DNA from: Alphaproteobacteria bacterium HGW-Alphaproteobacteria-4
GTDB taxonomy: Bacteria; Pseudomonadota; Alphaproteobacteria; Rhodobacterales; Rhodobacteraceae
DNA: 64,000 nt
Direction: 5' to 3'
NCBI GenBank assembly: GCA_002842855.1
Contig: PHEE01000003.1
Location: forward strand, 1 to 64,000
Shown: one piece after another, positions 9,297 to 17,515 of the stretch
Numbering within the stretch: position 1 is the first letter of the stretch
Layout of the letters: every line of letters begins with the position of its first letter
Made by a program: the position numbers and the translations under genes
Notes under the pieces: generated by a model
Told to the model about the DNA's origin: nothing
Databases searched by the model: none
Seen by the model: only the letters and a program-made list of their open reading frames with translations

Positions 9297-9739
9297 TCCG
9301 CGCAGGCCTTGGCTTTCTGATGTTGCTGCCCGCCACAGTCTGGGCGCAGGGCCTGATCATTCCACCGGGGTACGACCCTGCGCGCGAGCTTCCGGCGCCC
9401 ACGGTTGTCGCGCCTTCGGTTGTCGCGCAGGTGCAAGAGATCGTAACAGATGCACCCGGCGCGATGCTGCGCGCGCTCGATCGGATTTCGGGCCTCACCA
9501 CCGATCTCGAACTGGCGGCGGGCGAAACCGCGGTCTATCGGCGGCTATCGGTGACGCTGGCGGAATGCCGCTACCCGCCCGAAGACGCCACCGCCAAGGC
9601 TTTCGCGCGGCTGGTCATCATCGACACCAGCAGCGCCGAGGAAAAGTTCAATGGCTGGATGATCTCGGACAGCCCGGCGCTATCGGCCATGGACGATGCG
9701 CGCTACGACGTCTGGCTGATCCGCTGCAAGATCGACTGA
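9293..9739 (+). CDS. DUF2155 domain-containing secreted protein
   Basis: 148 aa with an N-terminal signal peptide cleaved near residue 17. The C-terminal half (about 70-148) matches the DUF2155 pattern: V-Y-R-R-L-S-V-T-L-A-E-C-R-Y-P, S-S-A-E-E-K-F-N-G-W-M-I and a final Y-D-V-W-L-I-R-C-K. It overlaps mlaD by 4 bases, so NDUFA12-mlaD-DUF2155 form one transcription unit. Its last 37 bases overlap the end of aat, which runs the other way. Function unknown. Confidence 0.87.
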   Translation: MIRAGLGFLMLLPATVWAQGLIIPPGYDPARELPAPTVVAPSVVAQVQEIVTDAPGAMLRALDRISGLTTDLELAAGETAVYRRLSVTLAECRYPPEDATAKAFARLVIIDTSSAEEKFNGWMISDSPALSAMDDARYDVWLIRCKID

Positions 9740-10350
9740 GGCGTTGCAGGCGGCGGCGCGGTGAAATCGGGGCGCAAGCGCAGCGCTGCCTCCAATTGCG
9801 CGGCGTAGCGGGCACGCGGTATTTCGATGCCGCCAAGGCTGGCCAGATGTGGGGTCAGATACTGCATGTCAAACAGCGTGAACCCGGCGCGCAGCAACCG
9901 ATCGACCAGCCAGACCATTGCCAGTTTTGAGCCATCGGTGCGCCGCGAAAACATGCTTTCGCCAAAGAACGCCCCCCCAAGCGCCACCCCAAAGATGCCC
10001 CCTGCCAAGGCGCCGTCCTGCCAGATTTCCAGCGAATGCGCGTGGCCCGCGAGATGCAGGCTTTGATACACTTGCGCCAGTTCGGCGTTGATCCAGGTTT
10101 CCTCGCGTTCGGCGCAGGCAGCAACCACCTCGCTGAAGCCCGTGTTGACGCGCACGAGGTAATCCCAGCGCAACACCCGGCGGCGCAGCGAGCGCGACAC
10201 ATGCAGGCGGTGCAGCGGCATCACGCCGCGCCGCGGCGGATCGAACCAGTGCAGATCGTGCGCATCCCGGCTCATCGCCATCGGGAAAATGCCGCTCGCA
10301 TAGCCGCCGAGAAGCAGTTCGGGGGTCAGGGCGGGTGCGCTTTTTGGCAT
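9703..10350 (-). CDS. aat: Leucyl/phenylalanyl-tRNA-protein transferase
   Basis: 215 aa. Adds Leu or Phe from aminoacyl-tRNA to N-terminal Lys/Arg, marking proteins for ClpS/ClpAP (N-end rule). Recognised from G-G-Y-A-S-G-I-F-P-M-A, W-F-D-P-P-R-R-G-V-M-P, G-E-S-M-F-S and the T-P-H-L-A-S-L-G tail. The ATG at 10350 is preferred to an in-frame TTG at 10371. It converges on and overlaps the DUF2155 gene by 37 bases. Confidence 0.94.
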   Translation of the reverse strand: MPKSAPALTPELLLGGYASGIFPMAMSRDAHDLHWFDPPRRGVMPLHRLHVSRSLRRRVLRWDYLVRVNTGFSEVVAACAEREETWINAELAQVYQSLHLAGHAHSLEIWQDGALAGGIFGVALGGAFFGESMFSRRTDGSKLAMVWLVDRLLRAGFTLFDMQYLTPHLASLGGIEIPRARYAAQLEAALRLRPDFTAPPPATPQSILQRISQTS

Positions 10351-10430
10351 CTGGCGGGTTGCTTGTCGCAATGGTTGGGCTGGGTTAGGCTGCCGCCATA
10401 GTGACGCAGATTTGAGACGGGAGCAAACAC

Positions 10431-11135
10431 ATGGGGTTCTTCGATTTTCTGGGTGCCATTGAACCCTATTCCGAAAAGCCCGGCCCGGTGCGGCGGCTCA
10501 ACCAACGCCACCGCGTACTGATCCAACCGCTCGCGCGTGAAATTGCGGGCGCCCGTGTGCTCGACCTTGCCGCGCATGACGGCCGCTGGGCCTATGCCTT
10601 TGCGGGCGCCGGGGCGGCGTCGGTGGTGGGCATCGAGGGGCGGGCCGAGCTGATCGCGCGGTTCGCCAAGTTTCCCGACGCGCGCCTGAGGGCGCGCGTG
10701 ACGCTGCGCGAGGGCGACATTTTCGAGGGCATGGAGGCGGCGCTGGCAGCGGGCGAACGCTATGACGTGGTCGGTGTGCTCGGCATTCTCTACCACGTCA
10801 TGGACCATTTTCGTCTGTTCCGCCTCGTGCGCGCTTTCGGCCCCCGGCTCATCCTCGTTGACGGCGACTTTGCCCTGGCCAAGAACGCGATGATCCAGTT
10901 GATGCGCGAAAGCACCAGCAACCCGCTCAATTCGATTGCACAGCTGGCCGGGCAGGACCGCGCGCTGATCGGCATCCCGAGCGCGAAGGCAATGGAGATG
11001 ATGGCCGACGCGCTCGGGTTTCGCTGCGACTGGCTTGATTGGAGCCACGTCCCCGAAGACCAGCGCGGCTCGCTGGCCGACTATTACCGCGCGCAGGGCA
11101 AATGCCGCGCCAGCTGCATTTTGCGCCCGCTCTGA
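10431..11135 (+). CDS. Class I SAM-dependent methyltransferase
   Basis: 234 aa. A Rossmann methyltransferase with motif I V-L-D-L-A-A-H-D-G-R-W-A-Y and the acidic loop V-V-G-I-E-G-R that contacts the SAM ribose. A G-I-L-Y-H-V-M-D-H-F segment forms the post-motif. The substrate is unknown. It is a single gene between aat (divergent) and accC (convergent, 3 bases away). Confidence 0.82.
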   Translation: MGFFDFLGAIEPYSEKPGPVRRLNQRHRVLIQPLAREIAGARVLDLAAHDGRWAYAFAGAGAASVVGIEGRAELIARFAKFPDARLRARVTLREGDIFEGMEAALAAGERYDVVGVLGILYHVMDHFRLFRLVRAFGPRLILVDGDFALAKNAMIQLMRESTSNPLNSIAQLAGQDRALIGIPSAKAMEMMADALGFRCDWLDWSHVPEDQRGSLADYYRAQGKCRASCILRPL

Positions 11136-11138
11136 GCG

Positions 11139-12485
11139 TTAGCCGAACTTCTTGGCGAGGAACTTTTCCAGCCAGTGAATCGAGTAGTCCCCCGCGATGA
11201 TGTCGGGCTCGGCCAGAAGCGCGTGGAACAGCGGCACCGTGGTATCGACCCCATCAACGATCAACTCGCCCAAAGCGCGGCTTAGCCGCGCCAGCGCCTC
11301 GGGGCGGTCGCGGCCGTGCACGATCAACTTGCCAATCAGGCTGTCGTAATAGGGCGGGATCACATAGCCGTCATAGAGTGCGGAATCCATGCGCACGCCA
11401 AGCCCGCCGGGCGTGTGATACTGGGTGATCTTGCCGGGACAGGGTGTAAAGTTCGGCAGCTTCTCGGCATTGAGGCGCACCTCGATGGCGTGGCCGTTCA
11501 GGTGCAAATCGTCTTGCGTGAACGACAGCGGATAGCCCTCGGCAACGCGGATCTGTTCGCGCACGAGGTCAACGCCGAAGATCGCTTCGGTCACTGGGTG
11601 TTCAACCTGCAGGCGGGTGTTCATTTCGATGAAGTAGAACTCGCCGTCTTCAAACAGAAACTCGATGGTGCCAGCGCCGATATAGTTGATTCGCGCCACC
11701 GCGTCAGCGCAGATTTTACCGATGCGGGCGCGCTGTTCGGCGGTGATGACCGGGCCGGGGGCTTCTTCCAGCACCTTCTGGTGGCGCCGTTGCAGCGAAC
11801 AGTCGCGCTCGCCCAGATGCACCGCACCGCCCTTGCCATCGCCAAACACCTGCACTTCGATGTGGCGCGGTGTCTGGAGGTACTTTTCCATATAGACTTC
11901 GTCATTGCCGAAGGCGGCCTTGGCCTCGCTGCGCGCCGTGCGAAAGGCAACCTCAAGCTCGCTCTCGTTGTTGGCCACCTTCATGCCGCGCCCGCCACCG
12001 CCCGCGGTGGCCTTGATGATGATCGGATAGCCCATCGCCGCCGCTTCGCGCTTGGCAGACTCGACATCGGGCACCGCACCTTCCGAGCCCGGCACGCAAG
12101 GAACGCCCAGCTTCTTCATCGTGTCCTTGGCGGTGATCTTGTCGCCCATGATGCGGATGTGTTCGGCAGTGGGGCCGATAAAGGCGATGCCATGGTCTTC
12201 CAGCACCTGCACGAAGGCCGCGTTTTCGCTCAAGAACCCATAGCCGGGGTGGATCGCCTGCGCCCCGGTGATTTCGCAGGCCGAAACGATCGCGGGGATC
12301 GACAGATAGGAAAGCGTCGAGGGGTTCGGGCCGATACAGACAGATTCGTCGGCCATGCGCACATGCATCGCATCGGCATCGGCGGTAGAATGCACCGCCA
12401 CCGAGGCAATGCCCATCTCGCGGCAGGCGCGGACCACACGCAGCGCGATCTCGCCGCGGTTGGCAATCAGGATCTTGTCGAACAT
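11139..12485 (-). CDS. accC: Acetyl-CoA carboxylase, biotin carboxylase subunit
   Basis: 448 aa, the standard length. Carboxylates biotin on AccB using ATP and bicarbonate, the first step of fatty-acid synthesis. It has the biotin carboxylase N-domain ([11 protein letters not shown]), ATP-grasp glycine loop (G-G-G-G-R-G-M-K), [12 protein letters not shown] and the [16 protein letters not shown] active-site block. Start at 12485 follows GAGGCCCC; it lies 8 bases after accB, with which it forms an operon. Confidence 0.97.
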   Translation of the reverse strand: MFDKILIANRGEIALRVVRACREMGIASVAVHSTADADAMHVRMADESVCIGPNPSTLSYLSIPAIVSACEITGAQAIHPGYGFLSENAAFVQVLEDHGIAFIGPTAEHIRIMGDKITAKDTMKKLGVPCVPGSEGAVPDVESAKREAAAMGYPIIIKATAGGGGRGMKVANNESELEVAFRTARSEAKAAFGNDEVYMEKYLQTPRHIEVQVFGDGKGGAVHLGERDCSLQRRHQKVLEEAPGPVITAEQRARIGKICADAVARINYIGAGTIEFLFEDGEFYFIEMNTRLQVEHPVTEAIFGVDLVREQIRVAEGYPLSFTQDDLHLNGHAIEVRLNAEKLPNFTPCPGKITQYHTPGGLGVRMDSALYDGYVIPPYYDSLIGKLIVHGRDRPEALARLSRALGELIVDGVDTTVPLFHALLAEPDIIAGDYSIHWLEKFLAKKFG

Positions 12486-12493
12486 CGGGGGCC

Positions 12494-12982
12494 TCACTCG
12501 ACAATCATCAGCGGTGTGCCGTATTCGGCGGGGGTGCCGTTATCCACCAGAATGCGCTTGACCGTGCCCGCGTGCGGGGCGGCGATGTGGTTCATGGTCT
12601 TCATCGCCTCGATGATCAGCAGCGTCTGCCCCTCTTTCACCTGCGCGCCCACGGTCACGAAAGGCTCGGCACCCGGTTCGGCGGAAAGATAGACCGTGCC
12701 GACCATCGGCGAGGGCACGGCGCCCGGGTGCCGGGCGGGGTCATCGCTGACAACCGCAGCGGCGGGTGCCGAAGCGGCGATTGCCGGGGCGGGGGCGGCG
12801 GCATAGGCCACCGGTTGGGGTGCCGCGGCGACCGCTTGCGCCTGCTTGACCACGCGCACCTCAAGGCTGTCATCTTCACCATATTCGCGCATCACCGAAA
12901 GCTCGGTCAGCTCATTCTTGTTCAACAGTTCGGCCAGCGCCTGAATGAAAGCCACATCGTCATCATGGGTGTGTTTGGTCAT
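12494..12982 (-). CDS. accB: Biotin carboxyl carrier protein of acetyl-CoA carboxylase
   Basis: 162 aa. It carries biotin between the carboxylase and transcarboxylase sites. The C-terminal biotinyl domain contains E-A-M-K128-T-M-N, with K128 the biotinylated lysine. Residues about 50-80 are an Ala/Pro-rich flexible linker, and the N-terminal helix region resembles other AccB proteins. It is the first gene of accB-accC and is divergent from fabD, with about 218 bases between them for both promoters. Confidence 0.97.
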   Translation of the reverse strand: MTKHTHDDDVAFIQALAELLNKNELTELSVMREYGEDDSLEVRVVKQAQAVAAAPQPVAYAAAPAPAIAASAPAAAVVSDDPARHPGAVPSPMVGTVYLSAEPGAEPFVTVGAQVKEGQTLLIIEAMKTMNHIAAPHAGTVKRILVDNGTPAEYGTPLMIVE

Positions 12983-13200
12983 GGGGTCCTCAAAGGTCCG
13001 TTTGCGGGGCCATGGTGCCCCCGCGGCTTGCGCTGCCGCCAGTTCAGGGCTGGCTTATACGACACCCGTTTGGGTGTGGAAAGCAATCAGTTTGCCGCTG
13101 CGTCATCAAACCCTTCGTCCACTGACCGGGGCGGTTGTGCCACGCGCCTTCGCGCGCTAGATGCTGGCCTGAGCATTTACGGCAAAAGAGAGAGGGAAGC

Positions 13201-14130
13201 ATGACCCGCGCATTCGTATTTCCGGGGCAAGGCGCGCAAGCCATTGGCATGGGGCGCGCGCTGGCCGAAGCCTACCCGGCCGCCCGTGCGGTTTTTGACG
13301 AAGTCGATGCCGCGCTTGGCGAAAAGCTGAGCGCGCTGATCTGGGAAGGGTCAGCGGATGCGTTGCAGCTTACCGCCAACGCCCAGCCCGCCCTGATGGC
13401 CACCTCGATCGCCGCGATGCGCGCGCTGGCTGCGGAAGGGGTGGCGGTGACCTCGGCGGCTTTCGTCGCGGGGCATTCGCTCGGCGAATACTCGGCGCTT
13501 TGCGCCGCGGGGGCGCTCAGCCTTGCCGACACCGCCCGCCTGTTGCGGCTGCGCGGGCGCGCCATGCAGGCGGCGGTGCCGGTGGGCATTGGCGCCATGG
13601 CCGCCCTGCTGGGGCTCGATTTCGAAGCGACAGAAGCGGTGGCCGCCGAGGCCGCGCAAGGCGAGGTCTGCCAGGCCGCCAACGATAACGACCCCGCACA
13701 GGTGGTGGTTTCGGGCCACAAGGCCGCGGTCGAACGGGCGCTCGACATTGCCAAGGCGCGCGGCGCCAAGCGCGCGATTCTGTTGCCGGTCTCGGCCCCC
13801 TTCCATTGCGCCCTGATGCAGCCCGCCGCCGAGGCAATGGCCGAGGCGCTCGCGGATGTTGTGATTGCGGCACCAGCGGTGCCGCTGGTCGCCAACGTGC
13901 GCGCCGCCGCCGTCAGCGACCCCGCGCTGATCCGCGCGCTGCTGGTCGAGCAGGTCACCGGCTCGGTGCGCTGGCGCGAGTCGGTGCTCTGGATGGCGTC
14001 GCAGGGCGTGACCGAATTCGTCGAGGTTGGCGCGGGCAAGGCGCTTTCAGGCATGATCCGCCGCATTGTCAAAGAGGCCGAGTGCCGCGCCGTCGGCACC
14101 CCAGAAGATGTGGTGGCGCTCAAGGGCTGA
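13201..14130 (+). CDS. fabD: Malonyl-CoA:ACP transacylase
   Basis: 309 aa. Transfers malonyl from CoA to acyl carrier protein to feed chain elongation. F-P-G-Q-G-A-Q at the start, the nucleophile elbow G-H-S93-L-G-E-Y-S, and the later catalytic His in A-P-F-H-C are all present. The ATG at 13201 follows GAGAGGGAAGC. A dispersed hairpin repeat separates it from fabG. Confidence 0.97.
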   Translation: MTRAFVFPGQGAQAIGMGRALAEAYPAARAVFDEVDAALGEKLSALIWEGSADALQLTANAQPALMATSIAAMRALAAEGVAVTSAAFVAGHSLGEYSALCAAGALSLADTARLLRLRGRAMQAAVPVGIGAMAALLGLDFEATEAVAAEAAQGEVCQAANDNDPAQVVVSGHKAAVERALDIAKARGAKRAILLPVSAPFHCALMQPAAEAMAEALADVVIAAPAVPLVANVRAAAVSDPALIRALLVEQVTGSVRWRESVLWMASQGVTEFVEVGAGKALSGMIRRIVKEAECRAVGTPEDVVALKG

Positions 14131-14140
14131 CGGCCCGCGG

Positions 14141-14188
14141 CGTCTTCATTGCACAAATACCCCGGGGTCCGGGGCAGCGCCCCGGCGC
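14141..14188 (+). repeat. Dispersed hairpin repeat, copy 1 (fabD-fabG)
   Basis: The pattern is CTTCATTGCACAAATACC followed by a G-rich run and a CCGGGGC/GCCCCGG stem-loop (14169-14185). Related copies lie at 26917-26974 and 40531-40584. All three lie just after a stop codon, before a co-directional gene. It may be an interspersed element acting as mRNA stabiliser or attenuator; its role is inferred only from position. Confidence 0.7.
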
Positions 14189-14261
14189 CAGCCCGCGCAA
14201 ATCGGTGGCGCCGCGCCGCCTCGGCTGGTATTCGGCGCTAAAGGCATTTGCGGAGGCAGGG

Positions 14262-14999
14262 ATGTGCGATCTGACGGGTAAGGCGGCGCTGGTAACTGGC
14301 GCTTCGGGCGGCATCGGCGGCGAGATCGCGCGCGCGCTGCACGCGGCGGGGGCGACGGTGGGGCTTTCGGGCACCCGCGAAGGGCCGTTGCAGGCGCTGG
14401 CCGCCGAACTCGGCACCCGCGCGCATGTGCTGCCCGCGAACCTCGCCGATGCCGCCTCGGTCGAGGCGCTGCCCAAGGCCGCGGTGGCGGCGATGGGGTC
14501 GCTCGACATTCTGGTCAACAACGCCGGCATCACCCGCGACCAGCTGTTTTTGCGGATGTCGGATGATGACTGGCAAGAGGTGCTGAACGTCAACCTGACC
14601 TCGGCGTTCCGGCTTTGCAAGGGCGCCATTCGCGGCATGATGAAGGCGCGTTGGGGCCGGATCATCACCATCACCTCGGTGGTGGGGGCGACCGGCAACC
14701 CCGGCCAGGCGAATTATGCTGCCGCCAAGGCGGGGTTGGTGGGGATGTCGAAAAGCCTCGCCCTCGAGGTCGCCTCGCGCGGCATCACGGTGAACTGCGT
14801 GGCGCCGGGCTTCATCGCCACCGCCATGACCGACGCCCTGACCGACGATCAGAAGGCACGGATTCTGGAAGATATTCCCGCGGGCCGCATGGGCACCCCC
14901 GCCGATATCGCCGCCGCGGTGCGCTACCTTGCCAGCCCCGAGGCAGGCTATATCACCGGCGCCACGCTGCATGTGAATGGCGGCATGGCGATGCTCTGA
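14262..14999 (+). CDS. fabG: 3-oxoacyl-ACP reductase
   Basis: 245 aa short-chain dehydrogenase. It reduces beta-ketoacyl-ACP with NADPH. T-G-A-S-G-G-I-G is the cofactor loop, N-N-A-G the structural motif, and S139, Y152 and K156 form the catalytic set; the D-x-x-M-T-D end of the substrate loop is FabG-like. The ATG at 14262 is preceded by GGAGG at 14252-14256; frames extending upstream run through the hairpin repeat and are rejected. Confidence 0.96.
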   Translation: MCDLTGKAALVTGASGGIGGEIARALHAAGATVGLSGTREGPLQALAAELGTRAHVLPANLADAASVEALPKAAVAAMGSLDILVNNAGITRDQLFLRMSDDDWQEVLNVNLTSAFRLCKGAIRGMMKARWGRIITITSVVGATGNPGQANYAAAKAGLVGMSKSLALEVASRGITVNCVAPGFIATAMTDALTDDQKARILEDIPAGRMGTPADIAAAVRYLASPEAGYITGATLHVNGGMAML

Positions 15000-15171
15000 C
15001 ACCCCCGGCAGCGGCATCGAAAGCCATTGCTTCCCTGCAAGACTATGCTAAAGGGATCGGTGACTGGCCGGGGGGCAACCGCCCGCCGGAAGCCGCGCAC
15101 CAGCGCGGCATGAGCCGCTCGAACGAGCAAGGGACTGGCAGGGCACTTGCCCGCGTAACTGAGGAATTGAC

Positions 15172-15405
15172 ATGAGCGACGTCGCTGATCGCGTGAAGAA
15201 GATCGTTGTGGAGCATCTGGGCGTGGACGAGGACAAGGTGACCGAAACCGCCTCGTTCATCGACGATCTGGGCGCCGACAGCCTGGATACCGTGGAACTG
15301 GTGATGGCGTTCGAGGAAGAATTCGGGATCGAGATCCCCGATGACGCCGCCGAAACCATCCAGACCTTCGGCGACGCCTGCAAGTTCATCACCGAAGCCC
15401 TCTGA
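15172..15405 (+). CDS. acpP: Acyl carrier protein
   Basis: 77 aa acidic protein, the carrier of growing fatty-acyl chains. The 4'-phosphopantetheine attachment site is S37 in G-A-D-S-L-D. Sequence and length match housekeeping AcpP. It follows fabG by 172 bases, long enough for its own promoter, and is followed by a strong terminator hairpin. In related genomes fabF normally follows closely; here about 2.7 kb of rhs-type and other DNA intervenes. Confidence 0.98.
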   Translation: MSDVADRVKKIVVEHLGVDEDKVTETASFIDDLGADSLDTVELVMAFEEEFGIEIPDDAAETIQTFGDACKFITEAL

Positions 15406-15425
15406 GGGTTTCGAAACCGAATTGA

Positions 15426-15457
15426 AAACGGCGCCCCCTTGCAAGGGGGCGCCGTTT
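15426..15457. terminator. Bidirectional terminator hairpin after acpP
   Basis: A perfect 32-base palindrome (AAACGGCGCCCCCTTG and its mirror) lies 20 bases after the acpP stop. It has A-runs before and T-runs after, so it can terminate acpP on the plus strand and any transcript of the rhs remnant arriving on the minus strand. Confidence 0.85.
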
Positions 15458-15470
15458 GCGTTTTGGGGTG

Positions 15471-15488
15471 CGTAACACGCGTGTTACG
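15471..15488. promoter_or_regulatory. Perfect 18-bp palindrome, candidate operator or element end
   Basis: CGTAACACGCGTGTTACG is an exact inverted repeat with no spacer, lying between the acpP terminator and the rhs remnant. A degenerate version (ATAACACGCGTGAT) with similar following sequence occurs at 55581-55594. It could be a dimeric regulator site or the tip of a small mobile or repeated element; neither is proven. Confidence 0.4.
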
Positions 15489-15584
15489 ACAGGCAAGCCA
15501 TTGTTTTATTGTGATCTTGTGTTTTCCATTAAGGTTCTCGAAAGGGTTTCGGCGGTGAGAAGGCCGGGGGCGGTGAAGGTCGGG

Positions 15585-16064
15585 GGCGGCGGGCGAGAGC
15601 CATTCGGTCTGCTCGCCGAACGGCTTGTAGACGGCACTCTCGACCTTGTCCCCGGCAGCGTCGGTGATGGCGCGTACCGAACCCAGGGCATCGCGGTGCA
15701 GATAGCTCGCCGCGGTGATGGTGGAGCCGTTGACCAGCCGCACGGCGGGATGCGGGTAGGTGATCACCTGCTCCTGCCCGGCGATCAGCCAGTTGCGGAT
15801 CTCCACTGCGCCGAAATACACCGTCGCCGGGGCCGAGGCCGGGATCGTGGTGCAGTCCGGCGTCGGCGAGAGGTTCTCGACCAGTTTCCGCCGGGCACCA
15901 TCGACGCCGTAGACGTAGCAGGTGCGCACGCCGTTGAAAGTCACCGAAAGCGGCCGGTTCTCGCCATCGTAGGTCATGGTGCGACCGCCGAGACCGGTCG
16001 TCATGTTGCCGTTGGACCGGATGAACGAAATCACCGGTTGCGACTGAAATGAGTCCGAAATCAT
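15585..16064 (-). pseudogene. rhs core fragment (remnant)
   Basis: Read on the minus strand from an ATG at 16064, about 160 codons encode Rhs/YD-repeat core sequence: R-T-M-T-Y-D-G-E-N-R-P-L, A-S-Y-L-H-R-D-A-L-G-S-V-R-A-I-T and V-Y-K-P-F-G-E-Q-T-E-W. Rhs proteins are large shells that enclose a C-terminal toxin. Here the N-terminal bulk is missing, and after L-S-P-A-A-P the homology stops and the frame wanders into the acpP terminator and antisense acpP, so it is a broken piece. Its end (15591-15710) repeats 17306-17425 at about 93% identity. Confidence 0.75.
15591..15710 (-). repeat. Direct repeat A of the rhs core (pair with 17306-17425)
   Basis: By hand alignment, 112 of 120 bases match the copy 1,715 bases away, in the same orientation. 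It encodes the end of the Rhs core just before the variable C-terminus. Such shared core pieces allow homologous recombination between Rhs tips. Confidence 0.85.
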
Positions 16065-16184
16065 CTCGTCATTCGTAACCCAAGAAGGCTAAGTGCACGC
16101 TTCATTGTTCGTGCGCCACAATATCCGTAACCGCAAGAGGCCAATAATGTTGCGCAAGAGCTTGTTCCCTGATTATTTCCTTAC

Positions 16185-16418
16185 CTACTTTCGGAAGGCA
16201 TCGCCGGTGATAAGTCCGAATGCGTGCTCGCACGCCACTTCTTCGGAATTGAAAACCCTGTCAAAAACGCGAACGCCGCGTTCCTCGAAAATACAGTGCC
16301 ACTCCCCATTCAATACCAATAGTGAGACCGCGTTATCCTCTATGCGTCCGATTGAGTAATCACCCTTCGGAATACCGCGCGCATTCAACGCTTCGATCAT
16401 CTCGATTGTATCCATCAT
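16185..16418 (-). CDS. Putative immunity protein to the TNT toxin
   Basis: 77 aa, small and acidic, with no signal peptide. Its ATG (16418) overlaps the toxin stop codon as ATGA, and an AAGGGAG ribosome binding site lies inside the last toxin codons, so it is translationally coupled to the toxin. Position, size and coupling are those of an Rhs-CT immunity gene that protects the producer by binding the toxin in the cytoplasm. I do not recognise its family, and the sequence alone does not prove immunity. The DNA is distinctly less GC-rich than the flanking fab genes. Confidence 0.7.
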   Translation of the reverse strand: MMDTIEMIEALNARGIPKGDYSIGRIEDNAVSLLVLNGEWHCIFEERGVRVFDRVFNSEEVACEHAFGLITGDAFRK

Positions 16419-17515
16419 CGTATCTCCCTTAAATACGCACCCAAATAGTGACCAACGGGGGCCGGCAAGCGATATTGAATACCGCCGCCTGGTTGACCGA
16501 ACGCCGGAGCCGCAACTGAAGCTTCGACGCCTGGAATTGGCTTCACCACTTCATAACGATTTAGCGACTGTGAGTCAGTAGTAGAACGCATGGACCTATT
16601 GGGCAACGGTACATTTTCTGGTGCAACAAAGCTACCGGTTAGTGGACCATATCGGCTTATTATTGTTCCCGGCTGTAGCGTAATTGTGGTGGTATAGCCG
16701 CCTAGCGCGCCATTGTTTGGCGGAAATTCTGATAATGCTAGCGCCCGGCTTGTTGGCAGCGGTGCTGTAGCAGCCTGCAATATGGCCCGCTCGGCCAACA
16801 GACTGCTAATCGTCTCGGGCGAAGCAGAAGGCGGATTACTCGATACCCTCGTTTGTGGAGGCAGACCCTGCTGCGCCCTGAGCGTATCGATTTCTCGCAT
16901 TAACTGTGCAGCGCGCACGTTGAGCAATGACTGAGCGGGATTGCTCTGAACCCCGACACGCCCACCTCCGCGACCCGTGGTGCTAACCTGTGCGAGTTCG
17001 ATTACCCCTGAGCTTTCGTCATTGCTTCCGGCGTTCTCGTCTTCGTTGGTAAGGGCACCAGCAACATAGGGCGATACATAGCCCGACTCAGCATTATTCC
17101 CCCCCGGATCCCTCCCATTCACCGGGTCGTTGAAGCTGTAGCTGTACCGGTTCCTTCCCACCCCCGGTTGGGTGACCTCGAACCAATCCGGCTGGAGGAA
17201 CATCCCCAGTTCCGGATCGTAATACCGGGCGTTGAGGTCTTGCAAGCCCGCCGATGCATCAAACCGCTCGCCGATCCAGCCCTTGGCCTCGGGCGCAGGC
17301 GCTGCGGGCGAAAGCCATTCGGTCTGCTCGCCGAAGGGTTTGTAGACGGCGCTCTCGACCTTGTCCCCGGCAGCGTCGGTGATGGCGCGGACCAAGCCCA
17401 GGGCATCGCGGTGCAGGTAGCTCGCGGCGGCAGTGAAACCGTTCAGCCCCCGACCCCTGTCTCCTCCAGCAACCCAAGCCGTTTGGCCTCGTAGTAATAG
17501 CCCCTGGCGTACCAC
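16415..17515 (-). CDS. Orphan Rhs tip with C-terminal TNT-type NAD glycohydrolase toxin
   Basis: Open frame of 366 codons from a GTG at 17515; Rhs homology begins near residue 27, so the true start is uncertain and the first codons overlap the transglycosylase gene out of frame. Residues about 27-140 are the end of an Rhs core, including A-R-Y-Y-D-P-E-L-G-M-F-L and N-D-P-V-N-G-R-D-P. A variable linker (140-260) leads to a TNT domain (about 262-366; Pfam DUF4237/TNT, as in M. tuberculosis CpnT) with F-P-P-N-N-G-x-L-G-G, R288-Y-G and G-Q-P-G-G-G-I-Q-Y (340-348). TNT toxins hydrolyse NAD(P). The large N-terminal Rhs shell is absent, so this looks like an orphan tip awaiting recombination, or a remnant, with its immunity gene directly behind it. 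Confidence 0.8.
   Translation of the reverse strand: MVRQGLLLRGQTAWVAGGDRGRGLNGFTAAASYLHRDALGLVRAITDAAGDKVESAVYKPFGEQTEWLSPAAPAPEAKGWIGERFDASAGLQDLNARYYDPELGMFLQPDWFEVTQPGVGRNRYSYSFNDPVNGRDPGGNNAESGYVSPYVAGALTNEDENAGSNDESSGVIELAQVSTTGRGGGRVGVQSNPAQSLLNVRAAQLMREIDTLRAQQGLPPQTRVSSNPPSASPETISSLLAERAILQAATAPLPTSRALALSEFPPNNGALGGYTTTITLQPGTIISRYGPLTGSFVAPENVPLPNRSMRSTTDSQSLNRYEVVKPIPGVEASVAAPAFGQPGGGIQYRLPAPVGHYLGAYLREIR
17306..17425 (-). repeat. Direct repeat B of the rhs core (pair with 15591-15710)
   Basis: Second copy of the 120-base core segment, 8 differences from copy A. It lies at the very beginning of the orphan tip, right where the Rhs sequence joins the transglycosylase gene, so it may mark one recombination endpoint. 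Confidence 0.85.

Noticed and set aside
15048..15584. In-frame extension of the rhs fragment through the terminator and antisense acpP
   Set aside because: Rhs homology stops near 15590; the rest is chance open frame opposite acpP and a terminator hairpin.
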